Below, in pieces: positions 16,179 through 24,096 of a DNA stretch of 64,000 bases. The DNA comes from an uncultured Oscillospiraceae bacterium. Lineage in GTDB: Bacteria > Bacillota > Clostridia > Oscillospirales > Oscillospiraceae. The notes below the pieces were generated by a model, which worked only from the letters and a program-made list of their open reading frames with translations, was not told the origin of the DNA and did no database searches. The stretch lies in NCBI GenBank assembly GCA_934569225.1, contig CAKTKC010000010.1:34725-98724 (forward strand), in the 5' to 3' direction. The position numbers were made by a program, and so were the translations under genes. Each line of letters begins with the position of its first letter. Positions within the stretch are counted from its first letter, which is position 1.

Positions 16179-17660
16179 TTATCGGCTCCTTCTGCGTTCC
16201 GCCCGTCTCCGGCGGCGCTGGGCGCGGATGCGGGAGCGCATAAAGGAATTGAAGGCCAGATACGCGCCCACAAGTCCCAGGCCGATCACGCAGATGGTTC
16301 CGATGGTGGACAGCACCCCGGAGCCGCTTGCCGCTCCCTTCTCTCCGTTGGCGCGGACGGACACGCCGGTATCCCCGGTTGCCCGGACATCCGACATGGC
16401 GTACAGCTCCACTTCCGTGACGCAGGAATTCTGATACCAGACCTCCAACTTGGCGATCTGATCGTCCTTCTTGATGGGTGCGGTCAGGCCGCCGCCCTCC
16501 ACGGTGTAGTTCATGACGTAATTTCTCATCTGAACACCGGCGGGAACCACCGTATCCACATCCGTGAAGGACTGTCCCACCGCCTGGCACTCGCCGCCGG
16601 ACACCGGCCACTGGTTCACCGCCATGCCGTCGTAAATAATGCGGTTGACCTTGTAATTGTTGAAAACGTAATTGGCAAGCTCGGTCACTTCTTCAAAGTT
16701 GCCGTAAGACTCCACACTGCCCTTCTCGGTGGTCTTACGTGTGGCACCCAGAACCACGAACACAACCCGCATGTTGTTGTGTTCCGCCGTACATACAATG
16801 CTCGCACCGGAATTATCCGTATAGCTGGCAATGCCGCCGGTATAGCGGGAACTCATGAACTGGGGAACATTGTGGTTATCGACCAGGAAGTCCAGCGTTA
16901 TCAGCTTGCGCACTTCGTTCACCAGATTGGTCTCGGGGATATCGTAGGTCGCCGTCTTGAAAATCTCCGCGAAAGTTTCATTTTTGGTCGCTTCCATGGT
17001 GATCTTCACCATTTCCCGGGCAGTGGTGTAGGATGTCGCCGTATCCAGGCCGGAAATATTGCCGAACTCCGTGCTGACGCAGCCCATCTGCTTGACCCGG
17101 GCGTTCATCATTTCCTTGAAGCGCTCGGTGGTGCCGGCCACATGCTCCGCCAGCGCCACGGCGGCATCGTTGGCGCCGATCATCAGCAGTCCGTGAAGCA
17201 AATCGTTCACGGTCAGCTGCTCGCCGCTTTTCAGGTTGGGCTTCATTTTCAGACTGCTTCCCGGCACCTTGGACTGGATGCCGTCGGAGCAGGTGACGAT
17301 ATCGTCCAGGTTGCTGTTCTCGATTACCACCAGCGCCGTGACCATTTTTGCCAACGTACCGGTGGGCAGCTTGGTGTCGGGGTTATAGGAGTAGATGACC
17401 GTCTCGGTAGTCGTCTCAAAGGCGAAGGCCGCCAGCGCCGTATCCAACCGGCTGTCGCTTCCCGCCAGGGGGCGCATACCGTTCAGGGTGCGGCAGCCGT
17501 TATCGATGCAGACCCGGCCGAAGGGGATCTGGGCAGCCTGCTGCTCAGTGGCCTGCGTCTCCTGGGCAGACGCGCCGGTTTCCGCGGCAGACGCCGGAAC
17601 CGCCATCTGGCAAAGGAGCGCGGCGCACAGGAGCAAGCTTAGCAATCTCAATTTTTTCAT
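16179..17660 (-). CDS. DacF-like S11 peptidase homologue with all active-site motifs lost
   Basis: The 493-residue protein has a signal peptide (to about residue 26), an S11 D-Ala-D-Ala carboxypeptidase-like domain, a C-terminal beta domain and a final membrane helix followed by a very basic tail (RAQRRRRRAERRRSR). Aligned by its conserved surroundings to DacF, the nucleophile motif SxxK reads TLAK in PTGTLAKM, SxN reads GAN in LMIGANDAAVALAE, and KTG reads YTG in SSRYTGGIAS. The catalytic Ser, the second Ser and the KTG Lys are therefore all replaced, so it is probably a non-catalytic peptidoglycan- or partner-binding protein. It precedes and nearly abuts the uracil-DNA glycosylase gene. Confidence 0.85.
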   Translation of the reverse strand: MKKLRLLSLLLCAALLCQMAVPASAAETGASAQETQATEQQAAQIPFGRVCIDNGCRTLNGMRPLAGSDSRLDTALAAFAFETTTETVIYSYNPDTKLPTGTLAKMVTALVVIENSNLDDIVTCSDGIQSKVPGSSLKMKPNLKSGEQLTVNDLLHGLLMIGANDAAVALAEHVAGTTERFKEMMNARVKQMGCVSTEFGNISGLDTATSYTTAREMVKITMEATKNETFAEIFKTATYDIPETNLVNEVRKLITLDFLVDNHNVPQFMSSRYTGGIASYTDNSGASIVCTAEHNNMRVVFVVLGATRKTTEKGSVESYGNFEEVTELANYVFNNYKVNRIIYDGMAVNQWPVSGGECQAVGQSFTDVDTVVPAGVQMRNYVMNYTVEGGGLTAPIKKDDQIAKLEVWYQNSCVTEVELYAMSDVRATGDTGVSVRANGEKGAASGSGVLSTIGTICVIGLGLVGAYLAFNSFMRSRIRAQRRRRRAERRRSR

Positions 17661-17681
17661 ATTTTCCCCTCAATATTTCTT

Positions 17682-17699
17682 CGCCGGACTTGTCCGGCG
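17682..17699. promoter_or_regulatory. 18-bp palindrome over the comEA-like -35 box
   Basis: CGCCGGAC-TT-GTCCGGCG is a perfect inverted repeat overlapping the plus-strand -35 and lying in the 5' leader of the minus-strand dacF-like transcript. It may be an operator or an RNA hairpin. Confidence 0.5.
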
Positions 17700-17718
17700 G
17701 TGAAAAGTCGTGTATAAT
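17690..17718 (+). promoter_or_regulatory. Promoter of the comEA-like/two-component operon
   Basis: TTGTCC (17690-17695), 17-bp spacer, TATAAT (17713-17718). It faces the opposing dacF-like promoter. Confidence 0.65.
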
Positions 17719-17727
17719 GATGGAGAT

Positions 17728-17756
17728 ATTATAACAGCTTTTCCCCCTCTAGTCAA
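17728..17756 (-). promoter_or_regulatory. Promoter of the dacF-like gene
   Basis: Minus strand TTGACT (17751-17756), 17-bp spacer, TATAAT (17728-17733). Confidence 0.75.
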
Positions 17757-17774
17757 TCCGGGAGGCAGATTCCC

Positions 17775-18161
17775 ATGAAAAAACCACGGCTCAGCATTCT
17801 TCTCGCCGTAACCCTTCTTTTCGCCGTCTTCACCCTGGGCTTCTTTCTGGGCAGAAACGGCAATCACGGCAGCGTGGAACTGTCCGTTCCCGCCGTCATG
17901 CAGACGCTTCCGCCCCAGACCACCCTTCCGGAGCCGACCACCCCGGAAACCGTAGCCGTCACGTTTCCCATCGACATCAACCGGGCGGATGCGGAGCAGC
18001 TCACGGCGCTTCCCGGCATCGGGGAGGTTCTGGCCGGGCGCATCATTGCCTACCGGGAGGAAAACGGCAGCTTTCTTTCCACCGACGAACTACAGAACGT
18101 GGAGGGCATCGGGGAAAAGCGCTTGGACGCCATACTTGACCTTATTACAGTTGGAGGATGA
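17775..18161 (+). CDS. ComEA-like membrane-anchored helix-hairpin-helix protein
   Basis: The 128-residue protein has one N-terminal membrane helix (ILLAVTLLFAVFTLGFFLG), a Pro/Thr-rich linker and a tandem helix-hairpin-helix DNA-binding domain (DINRADAEQLTALPGIGEVLAGRI...NVEGIGEKRLDAI). ComEA proteins bind double-stranded DNA outside the membrane during transformation. No SLBB domain and no comEC gene are present here, so a role in competence is not shown. It heads an operon with a response regulator and kinase; its stop lies only 2 bases before the regulator start. Confidence 0.8.
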   Translation: MKKPRLSILLAVTLLFAVFTLGFFLGRNGNHGSVELSVPAVMQTLPPQTTLPEPTTPETVAVTFPIDINRADAEQLTALPGIGEVLAGRIIAYREENGSFLSTDELQNVEGIGEKRLDAILDLITVGG

Positions 18162-18163
18162 AA

Positions 18164-18844
18164 ATGAAAATTTTAGTGGTAGACGACGAAGCCCTTCTGG
18201 TAAAGGGCATTCGCTTCAATTTGCAGAACGAGGGCTACGAAGTCATCACCGGCAGCGACGGTCTGGAAGCCGTCCAGGCGGTGCAGACCCAGCACCCCGA
18301 CCTGGTGGTGCTGGACGTGATGATGCCCAACATGGACGGTCTTTCCGCCTGCGCCAAAATCCGGGAGTTTTCCGACGTGCCCATCATCATGCTCACCGCC
18401 AAGGGCGACGACATGGACAAGCTCATCGGCTTTGACCACGGGGCGGACGACTACCTGACGAAGCCCTTCAACATCCTTGAGCTGAAAGCGAGGATCCGCG
18501 CCCTGCTGCGCCGCGCCGGACGTACCGAGGAAAAGGCCGCGGGAAACAGCCTGACCATCGGCACCATCACCCTGGACTTAGACGCCCGGAACGCCTATAA
18601 AAACGGCCAGCTGGCTGACCTGACCGCCAAAGAATTCGACGTCATCGAATTTCTCATGCGCAATCCCAACCGGGTCTACTCCCGGGAAGCGCTGCTGGAC
18701 ACCATCTGGGCTTACGAATACCGCAGCGACATCCGTACCGTGGACGTGCATATCCGCCGTCTGCGGGAAAAGCTGGAGGAAAATCCGGCGGAGCCGAAAT
18801 ACATTTTAACGAAGTGGGGCGTTGGCTATTATTTCCGCAAATAA
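18164..18844 (+). CDS. OmpR/PhoB-family response regulator
   Basis: This 226-residue regulator has a receiver domain with acidic pocket VVDDE, phospho-acceptor Asp in VVLDVMMPNMDG and the conserved Lys of DYLTKPFN. A winged-helix DNA-binding domain follows (about residues 130-226; EFLMRNPNRVYSREALLDTIW). GGAGG (18153-18157) is too close to the ATG at 18158 but 6 nt from the ATG at 18164, which I chose. It overlaps the kinase gene by 23 bp. The group is WalR/PhoP-like, but a specific orthology cannot be fixed by eye; the nearby pst operon makes a Pho role possible. Confidence 0.92.
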   Translation: MKILVVDDEALLVKGIRFNLQNEGYEVITGSDGLEAVQAVQTQHPDLVVLDVMMPNMDGLSACAKIREFSDVPIIMLTAKGDDMDKLIGFDHGADDYLTKPFNILELKARIRALLRRAGRTEEKAAGNSLTIGTITLDLDARNAYKNGQLADLTAKEFDVIEFLMRNPNRVYSREALLDTIWAYEYRSDIRTVDVHIRRLREKLEENPAEPKYILTKWGVGYYFRK

Positions 18845-20282
18845 AAAACCTGTTTTCCGGGGCTACGGCAACACCCAGTTCCGGTATGCCATGACCTATG
18901 TGGCGGTCACGCTGGTGGTGCTGGTTTTTCTGAATATCTACTGCTCCGGCGTCAGCCACAAGCTGTTCTACCAGAGCAAGGAATCCTCCATGATCGAAAA
19001 ATGCCTGCTGGCTTCCGACGAAATTTCCACCCTGGAAGTGCTTAACAGCTCCACCGTCACCGGCATCGTCAATCAGCTGGAAAGCCTGAAGGTCACCCGG
19101 CTGGTGGTCACCGACCACAGCGGCGCGGCGCTGTACGACAGCAGCGGCACGTCCGTGGGCACCTACGTTCTGCTTCCGGAGGTTTTGCAGGCGCTTACCG
19201 TCAGCAAACAGGCGCCGGAGGGGAACAACGTCTTTACCTGGACGTATCACGACGGCATTACCGACTCCCGTGCGGCGACCCCCATCGTCTACTATGGCAC
19301 CGTGGTGGGCTGCGTATACATGACGGAGTACGATACCACCCAGGGCGCGCTGATCAAATCCTTGCAGCAGACTCTTCTCCGCATTACCCTGATGCTGGAA
19401 ATCATCGTCGCGGCCTTCTCCGTGGCCTTTTCCAACGCCTTTTCCCGGCGTCTGAACCGGATCATGGCCTCCATGCGTATTATCCGGGAGGGGGATTATT
19501 CCCACAAGGTGGACATGGGCGGCAGCGACGAGCTGACCGTGCTGGGGGAGGAATTCAACGACCTGACGGAGCGGCTGCAAACCTCCGAGCGCAAGCGCAG
19601 TCAGTTTGTCTCCGACGCCTCCCACGAGCTGAAAACGCCCCTCGCCTCCATCAAGCTGCTCACCGATTCCATTTTGCAGAACAACATGGACATGGACACG
19701 GTGAAGGAATTTGTAGCGGACATCGGCAACGAGGCCGACCGCCTGAACCGCATGACCGCCAAGCTTCTCTCCCTCACCAGAGCCGAAACCCCCCAGCCCC
19801 AGGAGAGCGAGATCATCTATATGGCGCCCACGGTGCAGCGGGTGGCGAAGATGCTTCGGACGAACGCCAGCTGGTCGGGTGTGACCTTCTGCCTGGAGCT
19901 GGACGAGGACACCCCCGTCCTGATTCTGGAAGACGACCTGTATCAGATCGTTTTCAACCTGATGGAAAACGGCATCAAATACAACCTGCCCGGCGGAACG
20001 CTGACGGTGCATCTTGGCCGTCAGGAAGACAACGCGGTGCTCACCGTCAGCGATACGGGCATGGGCATTCCCGAGGACGCGCTGGAACACATTTTCGAGC
20101 GGTTTTTCCGGGTGGATAAAGCCCGTTCCCGGAAAAGCGGCGGCAGCGGACTGGGACTTGCCATCGTCCGCACCATCGTCCAGCGCAACCGGGGCGAGAT
20201 CGCCGTTTCCAGCACGGTGGGCAAGGGTTCCGTCTTTACCGTTACCTTCCCCGCCTTTGACACGGAGGTGGATAAGTCATGA
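18822..20282 (+). CDS. Membrane sensor histidine kinase
   Basis: The 486-residue kinase has two membrane helices (about residues 24-43 and 188-208) flanking an extracytoplasmic sensor of about 145 residues, then HAMP, a HisKA domain with phospho-acceptor DASHELKTPLASIK, and HATPase boxes (N: NLMENGIKYN; G1: VSDTGMGIP; F and G2: IFERFFRV, GGSGLGLAI). It would phosphorylate the overlapping response regulator. TTG 18822 is the best start because it gives a full first helix; the ribosome site (GTGGGG) is weak, as expected for a coupled gene. Its stop overlaps the next gene by ATGA. Confidence 0.92.
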   Translation: MAIISANKKPVFRGYGNTQFRYAMTYVAVTLVVLVFLNIYCSGVSHKLFYQSKESSMIEKCLLASDEISTLEVLNSSTVTGIVNQLESLKVTRLVVTDHSGAALYDSSGTSVGTYVLLPEVLQALTVSKQAPEGNNVFTWTYHDGITDSRAATPIVYYGTVVGCVYMTEYDTTQGALIKSLQQTLLRITLMLEIIVAAFSVAFSNAFSRRLNRIMASMRIIREGDYSHKVDMGGSDELTVLGEEFNDLTERLQTSERKRSQFVSDASHELKTPLASIKLLTDSILQNNMDMDTVKEFVADIGNEADRLNRMTAKLLSLTRAETPQPQESEIIYMAPTVQRVAKMLRTNASWSGVTFCLELDEDTPVLILEDDLYQIVFNLMENGIKYNLPGGTLTVHLGRQEDNAVLTVSDTGMGIPEDALEHIFERFFRVDKARSRKSGGSGLGLAIVRTIVQRNRGEIAVSSTVGKGSVFTVTFPAFDTEVDKS

Positions 20283-20767
20283 AGCGGTTCCTGTGTCTTC
20301 TTCTCTGCCTGTGCCTGTTTCTGCCCGGCTGTTCCGGCGAGCTGATGAAGAACCCCGTCACCTTTTACTACCCCCGGCGGGAATACCAGTACGGCGCAGA
20401 GGACGGTGTGATCTCCAGCGAGCAGCGGGAGGCCTCCGGCCACACGGACGATCTGCGCTATCTTCTTTCCCTGTACCTGATCGGCCCGTCCAGCGACGAG
20501 CTGGTTTCTCCCCTGCCATGGGGTACACGGCTTCTTGGGGTCAGCCGGGAGGACGGCACCGTCACGCTGGAGCTGACGGACACCTCCTTCACCGCGACGG
20601 ACACGGAATTCACCCTCGCCTGTGCCTGCCTGACCATGACCACCCTGTCCATCACCGGCGGGGACGAGGTCACCATCACCAGCGGCAGCCGGAGCGTCAC
20701 CATGAGCCGGGACAGCCTGACCCTCATTGACGACAGCACCGCTTCCACAACGGAGGAAACCAAATGA
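20279..20767 (+). CDS. GerMN-domain lipoprotein
   Basis: The 162-residue protein carries a lipoprotein signal (lipobox LPGC, Cys18) followed by a single GerMN domain, recognisable by YLLSLYLIGPSSDELVSPLPWGTRLLGV and the strands that follow (GTVTLELTDTSF). GerM of Bacillus has two such domains and acts in sporulation and germination; single-domain versions also follow two-component systems as in LpqB/GerMN operons. It overlaps the kinase by ATGA and xth by ATGA, so it is part of one tightly coupled operon and may modulate the sensor kinase. That partnership is inferred. Confidence 0.8.
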   Translation: MKRFLCLLLCLCLFLPGCSGELMKNPVTFYYPRREYQYGAEDGVISSEQREASGHTDDLRYLLSLYLIGPSSDELVSPLPWGTRLLGVSREDGTVTLELTDTSFTATDTEFTLACACLTMTTLSITGGDEVTITSGSRSVTMSRDSLTLIDDSTASTTEETK

Positions 20768-21519
20768 AATTCATTTCCTGGAATACAAACGGCCTGCGCG
20801 CCTGTGTGGGCAAAGGCTTTCTGGACGCCTTCACCGCCCTGGACGCCGACTTTTTCTGCTTGCAGGAGACGAAGCTGCAAGCGGGGCAGATCGACCTTTC
20901 CCTGGAAGGCTACAGCCAGTACTGGAACTACGCCGAGAAAAAGGGCTATTCCGGCACCGCCATCTTCGCAAAGCAAGCCCCCGTCTCCGTGCGCTATGGT
21001 CTTGGACAGCCGGAGCTGGACACTGAGGGGCGGCTCATTACGCTGGAATACCCCGGCTTTTTCCTCATCACCTGCTACACCCCCAACGCCCAGCGGGGGC
21101 TTGCCCGCATCGACCACCGGTTAAAATGGGATGAAGCCTTTCGGGCATATCTCAGTGAGCTGGACAGGGAAAAGCCCGTCATCGCCTGCGGCGACCTGAA
21201 CGTCGCCCACAAGGAGATCGACCTGAAAAATCCCGTCTCCAACCGGGGCAACGCGGGCTTCTCCGACGAGGAACGGGAGAGCTTCGGGCGGCTTCTGGAC
21301 GCCGGGTTTACCGACTCCTTCCGCCGTCTCCATCCGGACGCCACCGGCGCGTACACATGGTGGAGCTACATGTTCAACGCCCGTGCAAACAACGCGGGCT
21401 GGCGTATCGACTATTTCCTCGTCTCCGACCGCATCGCGGACAAAATCACCGCCACGCCTATTTATTCGGACATTCTGGGTTCCGACCACTGCCCGGTGGG
21501 GCTGGAAATCGAATTATAA
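20764..21519 (+). CDS. xth: Exodeoxyribonuclease III
   Basis: The 251-residue endonuclease/exonuclease/phosphatase-fold enzyme cleaves DNA at abasic sites in base excision repair. Motifs seen: SWNTNGLRA, LQETKL (metal Glu), CGDLNVAHKEIDL, NNAGWRIDYFLVS and the catalytic GSDHCPVGLEI. The length matches ExoA of Bacillus. It is the last gene of the comEA-like/two-component chain and shares repair function with the uracil-DNA glycosylase gene of the divergent operon. A strong terminator follows. Confidence 0.95.
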   Translation: MKFISWNTNGLRACVGKGFLDAFTALDADFFCLQETKLQAGQIDLSLEGYSQYWNYAEKKGYSGTAIFAKQAPVSVRYGLGQPELDTEGRLITLEYPGFFLITCYTPNAQRGLARIDHRLKWDEAFRAYLSELDREKPVIACGDLNVAHKEIDLKNPVSNRGNAGFSDEERESFGRLLDAGFTDSFRRLHPDATGAYTWWSYMFNARANNAGWRIDYFLVSDRIADKITATPIYSDILGSDHCPVGLEIEL

Positions 21520-21523
21520 CGTC

Positions 21524-21561
21524 AAAATGGCAGGAACGAAAACGTTCCTGCCATTTTGTTA
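21524..21561. terminator. Bidirectional terminator after xth
   Basis: Perfect 15-bp stem 21524-21538/21543-21557 with an AAAA loop; T and A tracts on both sides serve xth and the convergent minus-strand gene. Confidence 0.9.
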
Positions 21562-21963
21562 TTCCGGAATCTCGATTCCAACCTGTTCCCCTTTGCGAAC
21601 CAGATAGCTTTTTTTCAGGCGCTCTATGTAGGCAAAGGGTTCCTCCGGGGAAATGGGGATAAATGTTCCGGCGGGCTTGTCATGCTTGGGCAGGAGCGAA
21701 AAATTCAGCTCTCCCTCTCCCAGCCGCTTGACCGGAAGCGAGGTATTCAGCCCGAAGCCGCCGTCCACCGGCACCACCAGCCCCAGATTCTCCCGCTTAT
21801 CAGCGCAGCTTACCCAGAGTCTGCACATCACGTCCCCGGTCAGCTGGCAGCGGCACAGGAAATGATAGTAAAGCCCCTGCCTTGTCACCTGCACCTTTCC
21901 CACCGGACGATTTCCGAAATATACGCCGTAATTTTCTTCCAAATGCAACGCCCCCTGCCGCAT
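21559..21963 (-). CDS. Conserved-looking protein of unknown function
   Basis: The protein is about 134 residues, without signal peptide or membrane helix, and is rich in beta-forming residues; I do not recognise the family. Its codon use looks like that of neighbouring genes and it ends exactly at a strong terminator, which supports a real gene. The ATG at 21963 lies inside a hairpin (21950-21958/21972-21980) without a ribosome site. A TTG at 21942, about 9 nt behind AGGGGG, may be the true start and would give 127 residues beginning before EENYGVYFGNRPVG. Confidence 0.6.
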   Translation of the reverse strand: MRQGALHLEENYGVYFGNRPVGKVQVTRQGLYYHFLCRCQLTGDVMCRLWVSCADKRENLGLVVPVDGGFGLNTSLPVKRLGEGELNFSLLPKHDKPAGTFIPISPEEPFAYIERLKKSYLVRKGEQVGIEIPE

Positions 21964-22000
21964 TCTATGCCGCAGGGGGCTTCGTTATGCAGTTGTTCTC

Positions 22001-22165
22001 AGGGAACCTCTGATTAAATCGTCTTCGGCTGGACAGCGGATCTTTTGCCCCCAGCCTTCGGTATGAAAAATGGGAAATACATACAGTATTCCCGCATTTT
22101 CCATACCTTGTCTGGGGGCAAAATCTCTCGCTGCCAGCTCTCGCCGATTTAATCAGAAGTTCCCT
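22001..22165. repeat. MITE-like long palindrome, copy 1
   Basis: 165 bp bounded by 21-bp inverted ends (22001-22021 and 22145-22165, 20 of 21 matching) with a nearly continuous palindrome inside (TTTTGCCCCCAG...CTGGGGGCAAAA; AAAATG...CATTTT). It encodes nothing. Its core resembles the element at 29510-29670. The right end touches the mazF stop codon. Confidence 0.85.
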
Positions 22166-22536
22166 CACGTTGCCCGTCCGCCGCCGGGAAGGCCAAAGCT
22201 GACGGCAATGGCGTCGTCCACCTGCGCCATCTGGTTTTCGTCCAGATGCCCCATGTGTTCCCGCAGGCGGCGCTTGTCGATGGTGCGAATCTGCTCTAAA
22301 AGGATGATGGAATCCTTGCTCAGGCCCACGCTTCCCCCCGCGATGTTGATATGGGTGGGAAGCCGGGCTTTTCCCGTCTGGCTGGTGATGGCCGCCGCAA
22401 TGACCGTGGGGGAATGGCGGTTTCCGGTGTCGTTCTGCACGATCAGAACAGGCCGGGTCCCTCCCTGCTCGCTGCCCACGACCGGCGACAGGTCGGCATA
22501 GAATATGTCGCCCCGTTTGACTGATGGTTCCGTCAT
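22165..22536 (-). CDS. MazF/NdoA-family endoribonuclease (toxin)
   Basis: The 123-residue protein has the PemK/MazF fold hallmarks: RGDIFYADLSPVVGSEQGGTRPVLIVQND near the N-terminus and the catalytic-region Thr in AAAITSQT. Family members cut single-stranded mRNA at short sites and are held in check by a small antitoxin. No antitoxin reading frame with a ribosome site lies in the 138 bases upstream, where Bacillus has ndoAI and alr. The ATG at 22536 has GGAGAG 9 nt ahead; the frame is open further upstream but without support. Its stop codon is shared with the edge of the palindromic repeat. Confidence 0.85.
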   Translation of the reverse strand: MTEPSVKRGDIFYADLSPVVGSEQGGTRPVLIVQNDTGNRHSPTVIAAAITSQTGKARLPTHINIAGGSVGLSKDSIILLEQIRTIDKRRLREHMGHLDENQMAQVDDAIAVSFGLPGGGRAT

Positions 22537-22674
22537 AGTGTTCACTCTCCGTGCATCAATACCCACGCTACCGGATGAATCCATATGTAACGCGGTAATC
22601 CTATTCTCCCACGCCATGACCGGATTTATACGGCTGCGCTGGTAAAATATCCTATGCACGGTTTTTCCAAAAAG

Positions 22675-23235
22675 CTACACCGTTTCAAAATTTGTGACCT
22701 TCAATGACAGAATGCGCCGTTCTTTGTAGAGAATCTCGGCGTTTTCCGGGCGATTGTCCTCCCCCAGCCAGATGTCCAGATGAAGCGCGTCGTCCTCGTA
22801 GCTGTCGTCAATGGTCAGCCGCAGACGTCCGCCGTCCATCCCGGCGGAGGTGATATAGCCGCTTCGCAAAGTTTTCATGAGGATCCACGGGGCGCTGACG
22901 GGGGTCACCTGGTCATCTGCCATTAAATCAAATTGCAGCGCCGTGTCGTCAAAGGTCAGCTTTCCCCCGGCGTCGGACACCTTGCCGGTGATGCCCGCGA
23001 TGGTTTCGGGTTCCGTGACCGCAAAGGTCATATCACCCTGGGAATCGCACTGGCAGTCCATGGAAAAGGTGTACACTTTGTCCGAATAGTCCGCCGTAAT
23101 CTCACAGGAAAAACGGCATTCGGAAGCCTTCAGCAGCTCCGAGCGGAGGTCAAGCCCCCGCTGCATCTCCTTTGACCCGCCGGAACACCCGGTGAGAAAT
23201 ACAAGCACCGCCACAGCCGCCGCGATTTTTTTCAA
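22675..23235 (-). CDS. Lipoprotein of unknown function (LolA/YdcC-like position)
   Basis: The 186-residue protein has a clear lipoprotein signal (lipobox LTGC, Cys17) and a mature domain dominated by alternating beta strands. Gene order nnrD - lipoprotein - mazF matches the acpS-ydcC-alr-ndoA neighbourhood of Firmicutes, where YdcC is an outer-surface, LolA-like lipoprotein linked to sporulation. I infer the same slot, but sequence similarity cannot be confirmed by eye. Spacing to nnrD is 12 bases, so they are co-transcribed. Confidence 0.7.
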   Translation of the reverse strand: MKKIAAAVAVLVFLTGCSGGSKEMQRGLDLRSELLKASECRFSCEITADYSDKVYTFSMDCQCDSQGDMTFAVTEPETIAGITGKVSDAGGKLTFDDTALQFDLMADDQVTPVSAPWILMKTLRSGYITSAGMDGGRLRLTIDDSYEDDALHLDIWLGEDNRPENAEILYKERRILSLKVTNFETV

Positions 23236-23247
23236 AGAAACCCCGCC

Positions 23248-24096
23248 TTATTTCATAAGTCGCGGAAGGGCGCTGAGCATGTCCGTGGGCAGCATCCCAT
23301 ACTGCCCCAGCTCCGACGCGCACCGGTCTCCCGCCGCCCCGTGGAGCCACGCCCCGCAGGCGGCGGCTTCCAGCGGCGGCAATCCCGCCGCCCCCAGCAG
23401 CGCCGTGATAACGCCCGCCAGCACGTCCCCACTGCCCCCGACGGCCATGCCGGGATTCCCGGTTGGGTTGATATAGCCATCCGTGCCGTCGGTGATGCAG
23501 GTCTCGTGACCCTTTAACAGGACAGTGCATCCCAGTTCTTCGGCAAGGGCAGCAGCCGCAGCCATGCGGTCTTCCCCCATGACGCCGCCTAGTCTGGCAA
23601 ACTCCCCGTCGTGGGGCGTGAGAATGGTGGGCGATTTCCTTCCGCGCAGTAAATCTCTATGCGCGGACAAAACATTTATGCCGTCTGCATCCACGATCAC
23701 CGGACACTGGGCATTTTCCAGCACCGCCCTGACCACCGCCAGCGTCCCGTCGGACTGCCCCAGGCCGGGGCCGACCAGTACGGCATCCATCCGGGGAAGC
23801 CGCGAAAGGATTTCCGGCACGGCATCGGCGCTGAGTCTGCCGCTCTCATCAGGCAGGGGGAAAATCACCGGCTCGTTGAGCTTCACCGCTTCAATGCCGT
23901 AGATGCTCTCAGGCACCCCCAGAAACACCAGCCCCGCGCCTGCGCGCAATGCACCCATGGCGGCGAAAAACGCCGCCCCCGTATAGCCCCGGCTGCCGCA
24001 CAGCAGCAGGAGCTTGCCGAAATTCCCCTTGTGCCCCCATGGGTTCCGGTCAGGCAGGAGAGATAACACCGTCCCGTGATCCAGCCGTCTGATCAT
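23248..24096 (-). CDS. nnrD: ADP-dependent NAD(P)H-hydrate dehydratase
   Basis: This 282-residue ribokinase-fold enzyme repairs hydrated, damaged NADH/NADPH. Motifs: HKGNFGKLLLLCGSRGYTGAAFFA, VLVGPGLGQ, VIVDADGIN, ILTPHDGEFARL and the catalytic/nucleotide loop NPGMAVGGSGDVLAGVITA. The NnrE epimerase domain, often fused at the N-terminus, is absent. The ATG at 24096 overlaps the upstream carboxypeptidase stop by ATGA; the longer frame to 24174 is its shadow. Confidence 0.92.
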   Translation of the reverse strand: MIRRLDHGTVLSLLPDRNPWGHKGNFGKLLLLCGSRGYTGAAFFAAMGALRAGAGLVFLGVPESIYGIEAVKLNEPVIFPLPDESGRLSADAVPEILSRLPRMDAVLVGPGLGQSDGTLAVVRAVLENAQCPVIVDADGINVLSAHRDLLRGRKSPTILTPHDGEFARLGGVMGEDRMAAAAALAEELGCTVLLKGHETCITDGTDGYINPTGNPGMAVGGSGDVLAGVITALLGAAGLPPLEAAACGAWLHGAAGDRCASELGQYGMLPTDMLSALPRLMK

